Assembly: GCA_023957975.1 (NCBI GenBank)
Contig: JAMLGM010000001.1
Location: 434,001-498,000, forward strand
From: Microthrixaceae bacterium
GTDB taxonomy: Bacteria; Actinomycetota; Acidimicrobiia; Acidimicrobiales; Microtrichaceae
Direction: 5' to 3'
DNA: 64,000 nucleotides
This document shows, one piece after another, positions 40,262 to 48,044 of this stretch. The translations under genes were made by a program, and so were the position numbers. Every line of letters begins with the position of its first letter. The first letter of the stretch is position 1. The notes below the pieces were generated by a model. The model saw only the letters and a list, made by a program, of their open reading frames with translations, had not been told where the DNA came from and ran no database searches.

Positions 40262-40836
40262 CGGAGATCTCCCAGGTGCAAGGTCGTGCCGGCGAGTTCG
40301 GTGCGCAGGACACTCTTGGCCTTGCGCATCCGCCCCTTCACGGTTCCCTCCGGGACACCGAGCATCCGACCTGTCTCCTTCGCCGTCAGACCGTCGAAGA
40401 CCATCGCTTGGACCACCTCCATCAGCTCGGGCGACAGCGACGCCAACACGACGCCCGCTTCGCCGAGGTCGATCGACTCCAGAACCCGTTCCTCCGTACT
40501 CGGCGCGGCAGCTCGCTCCCGGAACGGAGCAGGTCGGGCCTGACGTCCGGCCCGGCGCAGGTGGGTGACGAGCTGGCGCACACCGATTCCCCAGATCCAC
40601 GCACCGACATCGCCGTCGGCGCGCCACCGCGCGGCACCGCGCCACACCGCCAAGAACGTGTCCTGAACAGCGTCTGCAATCAGGGCATCGTCCCAACAGC
40701 GGGCGCGAAGGCGGGCGACCAACCACGGAGCGTGTCGGTCATAGAGCACCCGGAGCGCAGCGGCATCACCACCAGCGACTGCAGCGACGAGGGCCACGTC
40801 GTCGCGCTGGTCTCCGGAACTCCCGGACACGCTCAT
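40258..40836 (-). CDS. ECF-type RNA polymerase sigma factor
   Basis: A 192-residue sigma-70 family factor with regions 2 and 4 only. Region 2 (about 28-95) contains DAVQDTFLAVWRGAARW and WIWGIGVRQLVTHLRR. Region 4 (about 135-185) contains the HTH LTAKETGRMLGVPEGTVKGRMRKAKSVLR. Together with the overlapping zinc anti-sigma gene and the ABC exporter genes it forms a five-gene operon, probably autoregulated in response to an envelope signal. It borders the degraded region to its right. Confidence 0.9.
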   Translation of the reverse strand: MSVSGSSGDQRDDVALVAAVAGGDAAALRVLYDRHAPWLVARLRARCWDDALIADAVQDTFLAVWRGAARWRADGDVGAWIWGIGVRQLVTHLRRAGRQARPAPFRERAAAPSTEERVLESIDLGEAGVVLASLSPELMEVVQAMVFDGLTAKETGRMLGVPEGTVKGRMRKAKSVLRTELAGTTLHLGDLR

Positions 40837-41500
40837 CGTCGTCTCCCCGATTGGCTCATCGTTTCACTGTCGTTCGAACGCAGCGTTTCAGATCATGGCG
40901 TGTTCGCTGGGTGTTGTCGTGCCCGCTTCGAGGCTTTGATTAAGGCGTGATCGTGGGCCGCCTCGCCGATCTCCTGAGTGAACCGGTGATCCTCGCGGAC
41001 GAGGTCGGGGGCGGGTTGAACCGGCTGCCAAGGCGCCGTGCCCCGTCACCGATCCGGGGACCAAACCCTTTGGCCTTGTTCCGGTAGGCGACAACAGAGA
41101 GCGAGGCAGCCGGCGCACGATCGGCCGCCCGAGGATCGAGCGACGCCGTGTCAGATGGTCACGCCCTCCGCCAACGCAAGCAGCAGGTCGACGACGTGCT
41201 GGTACTGCCCGGTTGGGATGGGATCGAGGGGCTTTTCGTAGCCGACGGCGCGGAGTTCGAGCAGGCGTTCCTCGGCGTGACGCCGTGGGGTCTTCGTCGC
41301 TTATATGTCATGTTGGACATCGAGTCCCCTCGACGGGTCTCCGGAAACTCATTTCAGATGGCCCGCGTGAGAGCGGCGAGTTGCGGGTCTGATGATCTGC
41401 AAATCCTCAAGTCGGCGATCAAAGATCCTCAAGCGATCGGCCTGCCGAGCGTTGGGGTCTGGCGAACCCTGGAGTGAACACAGTCAGCTCCGTTTGAGAA
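40837..41500. other. Degraded non-coding stretch at the left edge of the island
   Basis: No intact gene is supported in this 664-bp stretch. Its open frames are short and atypical. A coding-like remnant lies on the minus strand at 41151-41280. I see no tRNA, insertion-sequence ends or CRISPR array. Confidence 0.5.
41151..41280 (-). pseudogene. C-terminal gene remnant, family unknown
   Basis: The minus-strand frame that ends at the TGA at 41151 reads HAEERLLELRAVGYEKPL, continues through about 20 more plausible residues, and ends LLLALAEGVTI. Codon use is like a real gene, but no start or upstream body remains. It may be the tail of a lost accessory gene. The family is not recognised. Confidence 0.35.
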
Positions 41501-41820
41501 TCAGGCGACCTGTAGTGGTGTGATTGCTGCGACGAGTTCGCCCAGCGTTCGGCGCTGCACGCGCAGCTCGTAGTGCGTTTGCAGGTTCATCCAGAATTCC
41601 TCGAAGGTCCCGAAGTATCGGGCGAGGCGGATCGCCGTGTCTACGGTGATACCGCGTTACCGTGCACGATTTCGTTGATTCGTCGCGGAGGAACGCCGAT
41701 CGACACCGCCAGCTTGTGCTGGGTGATCCCGAAGCCTTCGATGAAATCCTCCAAGAGGATCTCGCCGGGGTGGATCGGCTCGATCGAATCGCGTTCAGTG
41801 GTAGTCGACGAGTTCGACAT
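41501..41820 (-). pseudogene. higA: HigA-type antitoxin, frameshifted
   Basis: XRE-type antitoxin of a HigBA/RelE-like module. The N-terminal half ([22 protein letters not shown] and the HTH end [11 protein letters not shown]) is normal. At about 41645-41655 the frame is lost (VHGNAVSP then stop), and the expected continuation [18 protein letters not shown] resumes in another frame and runs to a TGA at 41501. The product would be truncated inside the dimerisation region. It overlaps the 3' end of the higB fragment by 26 bp, as in intact higBA pairs. Confidence 0.75.
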
Positions 41821-41971
41821 GTTCGGCACCTCCGTCTCTCCAAACAAAGCAAATGCGCCACTGCGCGTTCACGCGGATGCTGTGCTGGCCGCGACGATCC
41901 CCAACGAGCTGTTCCAAGCGATTCCCTGGAGGGATGCGCAGATCGTGGAGGTCCGCGGCCGCTGAACGGCT
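41795..41971 (-). pseudogene. higB: HigB toxin fragment fused in frame to an HsdM fragment
   Basis: The final 58 residues match the C-terminal two thirds of RelE/HigB toxins: PPGNRLEQLVGDRRGQHSIR, then RICFVW and the terminal VELVDYH. The N-terminal third of the toxin is absent. Instead, the open frame continues upstream into HsdM sequence (ATG at 42241), so the surviving frame encodes a methylase-toxin chimera. Toxin activity is doubtful without its first helices. Arose probably by a deletion joining two accessory modules. Confidence 0.7.
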
Positions 41972-42582
41972 CCACATCTCCACGAGCGTTGTGACCACCG
42001 AGCGGGGCGTGTAGAACGCCCCGGCGTCCTTACCGGTTTCCTTGCCGGCGAACTGGCCTAGGAAGTATTCGTACACCCGGCCCAACACGTCGTCGCTGCC
42101 GTGGTCGTCGGACTCGCCGAACCCGATCGACCCGATGAGGTCGACGAGCTGTCCCAGGCGGCCCTTGTCGAGGCCTTCGCGTGCGTAGTTGCGGGGGAGC
42201 ACGCCGCGGATTTTGGGGTTCTCCTTCTCGATGAGGTCCATGGCCCGGTCGATCGTCTCGCCGACTTCGCTCTGTTTGGTGGAGGCCTGGATGACCTCCC
42301 ACCGGGCTTCGGCTGGAACTCAAAAGATGTTGTGGCTGGCGTACTCGTCGCGGTCGTCGACGAACTCGCCGTGACGGCTGGAACGCCCTCAGTGGCGAGT
42401 TCCCCGACGATGGCCGCGCGGCGTTCGTTGAATCGGTCCGAGATGTACTTGAGGAACACGAGCCCCAACACGACGTGTTTGTACTCGCTCGGTTCCTGGT
42501 TGCCGCGTAGGGCATCGGCGGCGTCCCAGAGCTTTTGTTCCAGCGTTCGGTTGTCGGCCTTCGCGCCGGACTTCTTCGCCAC
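41972..42582 (-). pseudogene. hsdM: HsdM (type I restriction methylase) N-terminal remnant
   Basis: Starts as a normal Hsd[21 protein letters not shown], then [21 protein letters not shown] frameshift lies near 42375-42390. In the restored frame NIF is followed by TGA where the family has Trp before VPAEARW. The frame then continues [20 protein letters not shown] to FYTPRSVVTTLVEM and stops being HsdM at about 41972, before the catalytic NPPF/Y region. It therefore cannot methylate DNA. No hsdS or hsdR remains in the window. Confidence 0.8.
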
Positions 42583-42659
42583 CGGTGCTCCCTGTCCTCG
42601 TCACGTGGCGGACCATGCTCCACCCCTCGACCCCGCTGAAGCCTACCGGTGTGGGTTTC

Positions 42660-42688
42660 GGTGTCGGCGGTCCCTCGTAGCGTCTCGC
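42660..42688 (+). repeat. 29-bp direct repeat, copy 1
   Basis: Matches 43897-43925 with two mismatches. Core shared sequence TCGTAGCGTCTCGC includes a TAGCGT -10-like hexamer. Here it is followed by no clear gene; it lies upstream of the fic remnant. Confidence 0.7.
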
Positions 42689-42831
42689 TGCGGACAGCGA
42701 ACTCGGAGATGGCGTCGCAACCCGGAACGGGCGTTCACGGGGAAATCGGGCGAGGTTGTCCACATCGCACGCCCGGAGCCGCCTTGCTGGCCGGGAGCGC
42801 CCTACTGAAAGCCCCCTTTCATTCGGACCTC

Positions 42832-42867
42832 CCTAACTAAAGCAAAACACCGATTGCTTTAGTTAGG
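42832..42867. repeat. Perfect 14-bp inverted repeat upstream of fic
   Basis: CCTAACTAAAGCAA (42832-42845) and TTGCTTTAGTTAGG (42854-42867) are perfect complements around an 8-bp AT-rich centre. There is no T-run, so an operator for the winged-helix part of the Fic protein, or the end of a lost element, is more likely than a terminator. Confidence 0.75.
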
Positions 42868-42990
42868 CTGAGTTCCGGAAGACGAGTCAGCGAAGGAGAC
42901 GCATAAGGAACCAAGACCGATGTCGGCGAACTGCTCCGGTTCGAAGCCGGGCAGGTCCTTCCCGACGCAGCTGTCAGCGACGCTACTGAC

Positions 42991-43836
42991 GTGAGCAACT
43001 ACATCGTCGCCATGGAACACGGACTTGCTCGGGTACGTGAGGGGTTCCCCATCTCGATTCGGCTGTTCCGAGAGATGCACGCACGGCTGCTCGATGGAGC
43101 ACGGGGTCAGCATCGAAGGCCCGGCGAGATTCGAAGGAGTCCGGTGTGGCTTGGCGGAAGCACCCTCGATGATGCCGTTTTCGTCCCGCCACCAGCGGAG
43201 CAGATGAACCGCGCGCTCAACGATCTCGAACGTTTCCTCCACGAGACCGAACTTCCACTCCTCGTCCAACTCGCCATCGCGCATTACCAGTGCGAGGTCA
43301 TCCACCCGTTCCTCGATGGCAACGGGCGTATCGGCCGGCTCATGATCCCACTGATGCTCGTGCTGCGCGGCGCCTTGCCCCAACCGTTGCTCTACCTCTC
43401 CGCGTTTTTCGAGCAGCATCGCAGCGAGTACTACGACCACCTACTCTTCACCAGCCAGCAGGGCGACCTCATGGCATGGATCGCATTCTTCCTCCGCGGC
43501 GTCCGCCAACAGTCCCGTGATTCCGAGGAACGGACCGTACGCCTGGTGGAACTCCAGCACCAGTTCCGGAGCGAGTTGCTCGCCGAGGGTCGACCGAACT
43601 CGGTGGTTCGACTCGCCGAACAACTCTTCGCCACGCCGCTCGTTACCGCATCCGCTGTTGAACGCTCGATCGAGGTGACCAGACCGACCGCGCAGGCAGC
43701 CATCGATTTGCTCGTCGAGCGCGGTGACCTCGCCGAGATTACGGGTCGTTCCCGAGGGCGGATTTACGAAGCTCACGCCATCTACGAGGCGGTGTACGGC
43801 CCCGTTTCAGACGAGGTTTCGGCGGTCGATCCATAG
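42991..43836 (+). CDS. Fic-domain protein, 5'-truncated
   Basis: A 281-residue open frame with the complete Fic core; HPFLDGNGRIGR keeps the catalytic His, Asp and Arg of AMP-transferases. VPPP, the C-terminal linker and a winged-helix tail (about 205-260) also match COG3177 Fic proteins. Fic homology continues in frame upstream to 42907 (GTKTDVGELLRFEAG), but a TAA at 42904-42906 cuts it off. No ATG precedes the GTG at 42991 in frame. The lost part would contain the N-terminal inhibitory helix (S/T-x-x-x-E-G). It could be a pseudogene or a short deregulated enzyme. Confidence 0.7.
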   Translation: MSNYIVAMEHGLARVREGFPISIRLFREMHARLLDGARGQHRRPGEIRRSPVWLGGSTLDDAVFVPPPAEQMNRALNDLERFLHETELPLLVQLAIAHYQCEVIHPFLDGNGRIGRLMIPLMLVLRGALPQPLLYLSAFFEQHRSEYYDHLLFTSQQGDLMAWIAFFLRGVRQQSRDSEERTVRLVELQHQFRSELLAEGRPNSVVRLAEQLFATPLVTASAVERSIEVTRPTAQAAIDLLVERGDLAEITGRSRGRIYEAHAIYEAVYGPVSDEVSAVDP

Positions 43837-43896
43837 GTGCTGAAATCGCTGCGGAGTTCTCTCACGCGGGAGATCTGTGAACTCGACGCTCAACGG

Positions 43897-43925
43897 GTGT
43901 CAGCGGTCCGTCGTAGCGTCTCGCC
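43897..43925 (+). repeat. 29-bp direct repeat, copy 2, with leaderless-type promoter
   Basis: Second copy of the repeat at 42660-42688. TAGCGT (43914-43919) lies 6 nt before an ATG at 43926, the spacing seen at leaderless genes in this window. The frame from that ATG is short and does not match the ArdA remnant that follows in another frame. Confidence 0.65.
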
Positions 43926-44011
43926 ATGAACTCTGTTCCGCTGGCGCGGATCTTCGGGTTGGAGCCCTCTCAGAACATCGAGCACGTCGTGGCGTGCAAC
44001 GCGAGGCCGCT

Positions 44012-44443
44012 ATGCCCGAGGTTCCTCAGGTTCCACCGTCCATCTACATCGCGTCCCTTGCCGACTACAACGCCGGCCGTCTTCATGGTTGCTGGATTGA
44101 CGCTCGAATGTCGGTAGAGGAGATGCAGCGGCTGGTTGCCGAGTTGCTCGACAGTTCGATCGGCCCAGCCGCCGAAGAATGGGCGATCCACGATTACGAA
44201 GGCTTCGGCGACGCGACGATCGACACGCACGATTCGCTGGAGGAGGTCCACGAACTGGCTGTTCGGCTTCAACGAGACGCCAGCGCGGCGAACCAAGCGA
44301 GCACGACCGATGGGTTCGACATGCCCGGACCCATTGGACAGGGGTCACGCGGAGCCACGCCGCCGGTTCTGGCCCGCTCGCGACGAAGGCCCAGGCGTTC
44401 CGGAAACCGGGACTTACCTGGACCTTCGCTAGAGAGCGGGTGA
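44012..44443 (+). pseudogene. ardA: ArdA-like antirestriction protein, C-terminally truncated
   Basis: Residues 9-87 from the ATG at 44012 match ArdA, a DNA mimic that inhibits type I restriction enzymes: PSIYIASLADYNAGRLHGCW, then AEEWAIHDYEGFG. After about residue 87 (44272) the frame loses similarity and runs through unrelated sequence to 44443, reaching into the tRNA-Gly gene. The normal protein is about twice as long. ArdA genes are typical of plasmids and integrative elements, so this remnant marks the island beside the tRNA. Confidence 0.75.
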
Positions 44444-44505
44444 CGAGAATCGAACTCGCGTATTCAGCTTGGGAAGCTGATGTTCTACCATTGAACTACA
44501 CCCGC
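44435..44505 (-). tRNA. tRNA-Gly(CCC)
   Basis: 71-nt minus-strand cloverleaf. The acceptor pair GCGGGTG/CACCCGC is perfect, the D-arm is GTTCAATGGTAGAAC, and the anticodon stem TCAGC/GCTGA encloses TTCCCAA with anticodon CCC. The T-arm GCGAG-TTCGATT-CTCGT has one G-T pair. CCA is not encoded. The degraded accessory genes lie on its 3' side, where tRNA-targeting integrases insert. Confidence 0.95.
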
Positions 44506-44566
44506 AAGTGCGTCGAGATCGTAGCAGGATGTGCGGCAGATTCGCCTCCCGCTAGCGTGCAGGCCG

Positions 44567-45136
44567 ATGATTCTCTCCGACCGCACCATCCGTGAGGCCA
44601 TCTCCTCGGGCCGCATCGTCATCGAGCCGTTCAACGACCGGATGATTCAGCCATCGTCGGTCGACCTCACCCTCGATCACCGATTTTTGGTGTTTCGCAA
44701 TCACCAGCGGGGGATCATCGATGTCAAGGAGGATCTCAGCGATCTCACCGAGATGGTCACCATCGATCCGGATGGGGTGTTCATCTTGCACCCTGGTGAG
44801 TTCGTCCTCGGATCCACCGCCGAGCGCATGGCGTTGCCGAACGACCTCGTCGGCCGGATCGAGGGCAAGAGCAGCCTTGGCCGTCTCGGTCTGCTCATTC
44901 ACACCACAGCGGGCTTCGTCGACGCGGGGTTCGATGGGGCGATCACGCTTGAGTTCGCGAACGTCGCGTCGATGCCGATCACGCTGTACCCGGGTATGAA
45001 GATCGGCCAGATCAGCTTCCTGCAGATGACCACCGAGGCCGACACGCCGTACGGCTCGGCATCGCTCGGTTCGAAGTACAGCGGTCAGATGGGTCCGACT
45101 GCGTCGCAGTACTGGAAGAACTTCGAGCGCGATTGA
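44567..45136 (+). CDS. dcd: dCTP deaminase, probably bifunctional dCTP deaminase/dUTPase
   Basis: Makes dUMP precursor for thymidylate synthesis. The 189-residue length and the motifs MILSDRTIREAISSGR, HPGEFVLGSTAE, EGKSSLGRLGL and GSKYSGQMGPTAS closely follow Mycobacterium tuberculosis Dcd:Dut, which converts dCTP directly to dUMP. The catalytic Glu lies in EGKSS. TAGCGT ends 8 nt before the ATG, so transcription may be leaderless. It starts 62 bp from tRNA-Gly, divergent, and ends one base before a nested palindrome. Confidence 0.95.
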   Translation: MILSDRTIREAISSGRIVIEPFNDRMIQPSSVDLTLDHRFLVFRNHQRGIIDVKEDLSDLTEMVTIDPDGVFILHPGEFVLGSTAERMALPNDLVGRIEGKSSLGRLGLLIHTTAGFVDAGFDGAITLEFANVASMPITLYPGMKIGQISFLQMTTEADTPYGSASLGSKYSGQMGPTASQYWKNFERD

Positions 45137-45229
45137 CCGCCACAAGCCTGTTCTCCGATAACCAGTGGTCGTGATCACGACCACTGGTTATCGGGAAACA
45201 GGCCGGGCGGGAGAACAGGCTTGCGGCGG
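45137..45229. terminator. Nested 93-bp palindrome filling the dcd/receiver gap
   Basis: A perfect 38-bp palindrome (45156-45193, 19-bp arms and no loop) is enclosed by a second pairing of 45137-45156 with 45210-45229 (19 of 20 bases). The left arm 45146-45155 can also pair with 45194-45203. The structure spans the entire gap between two convergent genes. It is likely a bidirectional terminator or an extragenic palindromic repeat; no T-run is present. Confidence 0.65.
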
Positions 45230-45231
45230 GG

Positions 45232-45768
45232 TCAGTTGAACTGAACGGCGGGCTGGTTGGCGTCATCGCCGACGCCGGCACCCAACCCGGGGCGTACCTC
45301 GTCGAGCTGCTTGACCCGCCACGCTCCGCGCTCCTCACCGGTGCGGCTGATCGCCGCGGCAAGTTCCTCAAGCAACGTCTCGCCCCGGTAGGGCCGTCGC
45401 ACGATCGCATCGGCTCCGGATTGCCAGGCGAACGCGATGTGCGTGCCGGAATCCATGATGAGCACGACCCGCACCTGGTGGACCTTGGCCTCCGGTGCGT
45501 GTCGGATGGCATCGAGCAGCTTGAGCGCCGCACTCGTGCCACCGGCCGAGAACGATGCCACCACCGCGGTGATCGGCACCTGCTCGGTGGTCAGGGTCTG
45601 AAGCGCAACCTGGTCGTCGCCGACCGTTGCCACCTCGTAGCCGGAACGGCGCAGGAGCTTGGCAACAAGCCTGGCCGCATCCGGGTGATCGTCGACGACC
45701 AGCACCCGCGAGGGTGTGTCAGATCGCTTGGTCTTTTCAGTTTTCAGCCGTTTCAGCATGAGGGACAC
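45232..45768 (-). CDS. Receiver-domain protein lacking the phosphoacceptor aspartate
   Basis: A 178-residue protein with a response-regulator receiver fold (about 20-140). The acidic pair is present (VLVVDDHPD), and the beta-5 lysine region reads VRRPYRG. The strand that normally ends in the phosphorylated Asp reads TAVVASFSAGG, so no acceptor is visible. It is probably a pseudo-receiver. There is no output domain, only a short tail. The start overlaps the etfD 3' end by 32 bp, which suggests co-transcription with that Fe-S oxidoreductase. An alternative ATG lies at 45759. Confidence 0.75.
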   Translation of the reverse strand: MSLMLKRLKTEKTKRSDTPSRVLVVDDHPDAARLVAKLLRRSGYEVATVGDDQVALQTLTTEQVPITAVVASFSAGGTSAALKLLDAIRHAPEAKVHQVRVVLIMDSGTHIAFAWQSGADAIVRRPYRGETLLEELAAAISRTGEERGAWRVKQLDEVRPGLGAGVGDDANQPAVQFN

Positions 45769-47986
45769 TCACCGCTTCTGCACGTTCAAGTGCATCGATC
45801 AGATGCATGGCAAGGTCTGCCACCTTTATCTGATCGTCATCAACGCCCTCGGCTTTAACTCCATCGTCGATCATTACGTAACAAAACGGGCAGGCGGTGG
45901 CGATTCGTGAGGCGCCGGTGGCCAAAAGCTCCTGGCTGCGCTCGACGTTGATCATCTTGCCGACGTTCTCTTCCATGAACATCCGCGCCCCGCCGGCGCC
46001 ACAGCACATGCCCTTGGTGCCGTTGCGGTTGGCTTCGACGATCTCGATGCCCTTGAGCGAGCCCAACACGTTGCGGGGGGCGGTGTAGACGTCGTTGTGG
46101 CGCCCGAGATAGCAGCTGTCGTGGTAGACGATGCGTTCGTCGAGGCGGGCATCGGTCATGTCGAGCTGTCCCGTTTCGATGAGCTGCTCGAGGAACTGAG
46201 AGTGGTGGATGACCTCGTAGTTGCCGCCGAGTTGGGGGTACTCGTTGGCCAGCGTGTTGAAGCAGTGAGGGCACTGGGTGATGATCTTCTTCACCCCCAT
46301 CGAGTCGAGGGTTTCGATGTTCTGCATGGCGAGCATCTGGAAGATGTACTCGTTGCCCGAGCGTCGAGCTGGGTCGCCCGTGCAGTTCTCGGCCGGTCCG
46401 AGGATGGAGAACGAGACGTCGGCGCGGCGCATGAGCTTCGCCATCGCCTGGGTGACCTTCTTGTTCTTGTCGTCGAACGAACCCGCGCAGCCGACCCAGT
46501 AGAGGTAGTCGCTCTCGAGCGGTTGGCCGCCGTCGAGGATGTCGATGCCCTCGAAGCCCTTGGCCCAGTCGCCGCGCTCGGTTTGGCTCATGCCCCACGG
46601 GTTCGCAGAGTTCTCCATGTTGCGGTACGCGCCGCCGAGCTCGGTCGGGAAGTTCGACTCCATCAGCGACAGGTAGCGGCGCATGTCGAGGATCTTGTCG
46701 AGAATCTCGATGTTGACCGGACAGATCTCGTCGCAGGCCTTGCAGCTCGTGCAGGCCCAGATCTCCTCGGCCGAGATGCGTTCGAACAGCGAGTTCGCCT
46801 CGACCTTGATCTCCGCCACGGTGCCGAGCGGGGGCGTGACGACCGGGTTACCGGTGGCGGCCATGACCTCACCGGTCTTCAACACGATCTCGCGGGGATC
46901 GAGGGGCTTGCCCGTCGCATGCGCGGGACACACCGAGGTGCAGCGGCCACACATCGTGCAGCTATCGGTGTCGAGGAGTTGCTTCCACGTGAAGTCCTCG
47001 ACGACCGAGGCGCCGAAGTTCTCCAGTTCTGTCTCCATGAGGTTCGGCATGGCCTTCATGGCGCCCTTGGGACGGTCGCGCTCGCTGAGATACATGTTGA
47101 TCGGCGAGGTGAAGATGTGGCGCAGCATCGTCGAGGGCAACATGATGACGAAGGCGATGAAGCTGAAGATGTGCGCGGCCCAGAACCACTGATGGGCCCC
47201 GTGCGCCCACGACACGTCCTCGAAGAGCGTGGCGATCGGATAGCCGACGAAGGCCCACTTCTCGTAGTTGGGCATGCCCTGGGAGACGATGCGGAAGACC
47301 TCGGCGCCGAAACCGGTCACGCCGATGGCGAGCATCGTCGCGAGGATGAGCGCGTGCTCGGGCTTCGACTTGATCCGAATGCGGTAGGGGCGCTGCACGT
47401 AGCGGCGGATGATCGCCCAGATGACACCGACGGTGAAGGCGAGGCCCGCCAGATCGGCGACGAACGCGTACGCCTTGTAGGTGCCGCCGTGCAGGAACTT
47501 CAGCCCGACGGGCGCCTGCAGGTTGATCTCGCCGATCGTGGTAATGGCCAACAAGATGAGGAAGCCGAAATAGATCAGCGAGTGCATGATGCCGGCCGCG
47601 GGGTCGCGCAGCAGCGTCTGCATGTAGAGCCCGGCGCGTACCTTCTCGGCGCGCTTCTTGACGTTCTTGGTGGTCGTCTTGCGAGACTCGGGTGCGCCGC
47701 GCTCCCAGTTGCGCATCCGGTTCGAGAAACTGATGGCGCCGTACACGATCGAGATGATCGTGATGAGGTAGAAGCCGATGACGAACGCCTTGGGGACGTT
47801 GAAGAAGAACTCGCGGGTCTGGCTCTTCTCCTCGAGGTATTGGTGTTGCCACTCCTCGGCCCACAGCTTTTCGGCCGCGAAGCTCAACGCGGTGATCGCA
47901 GCGAGGCCGAAGCCGATGATGAGCGCGATGTGGCGGGGCCGGAAGCGCTTCTCGGCTGCGGTGTCGGTGGTTCCAGACGCAGTCAT
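45737..47986 (-). CDS. etfD: Membrane Fe-S oxidoreductase, EtfD-like (ETF:menaquinone oxidoreductase)
   Basis: A 749-residue membrane protein like the mycobacterial Rv0338c/EtfD, which passes electrons from fatty-acid oxidation via ETF to menaquinone. About six N-terminal helices of NarI/heme-like type (to about residue 290) precede two 4Fe-4S motifs (CTMCGRCTSVCP, CTSCKACDEICP). Two CCG domains follow: GCAGSFD with CPHCFNTL, and HDSCYLGRHN, KGMCCGAGGARM and CPFCYVMI. The ATG at 47986 is chosen over 47995 by homology. A DtxR-type site lies 59 bp upstream, which fits iron control of an iron-rich enzyme. Confidence 0.9.
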   Translation of the reverse strand: MTASGTTDTAAEKRFRPRHIALIIGFGLAAITALSFAAEKLWAEEWQHQYLEEKSQTREFFFNVPKAFVIGFYLITIISIVYGAISFSNRMRNWERGAPESRKTTTKNVKKRAEKVRAGLYMQTLLRDPAAGIMHSLIYFGFLILLAITTIGEINLQAPVGLKFLHGGTYKAYAFVADLAGLAFTVGVIWAIIRRYVQRPYRIRIKSKPEHALILATMLAIGVTGFGAEVFRIVSQGMPNYEKWAFVGYPIATLFEDVSWAHGAHQWFWAAHIFSFIAFVIMLPSTMLRHIFTSPINMYLSERDRPKGAMKAMPNLMETELENFGASVVEDFTWKQLLDTDSCTMCGRCTSVCPAHATGKPLDPREIVLKTGEVMAATGNPVVTPPLGTVAEIKVEANSLFERISAEEIWACTSCKACDEICPVNIEILDKILDMRRYLSLMESNFPTELGGAYRNMENSANPWGMSQTERGDWAKGFEGIDILDGGQPLESDYLYWVGCAGSFDDKNKKVTQAMAKLMRRADVSFSILGPAENCTGDPARRSGNEYIFQMLAMQNIETLDSMGVKKIITQCPHCFNTLANEYPQLGGNYEVIHHSQFLEQLIETGQLDMTDARLDERIVYHDSCYLGRHNDVYTAPRNVLGSLKGIEIVEANRNGTKGMCCGAGGARMFMEENVGKMINVERSQELLATGASRIATACPFCYVMIDDGVKAEGVDDDQIKVADLAMHLIDALERAEAVSVPHAETAEN

Positions 47987-48044
47987 ACCGGCCAAGGTAC
48001 TCGGTGGAACCTCAGTAACCGAAAACGATCGGCCTCGACAATGT

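Noticed and set aside
43867..43892. Partial resemblance to the 3' end of tRNA-Gly as a possible att duplicate
   Set aside because: Only short broken matches; no continuous identity long enough for an attachment site.
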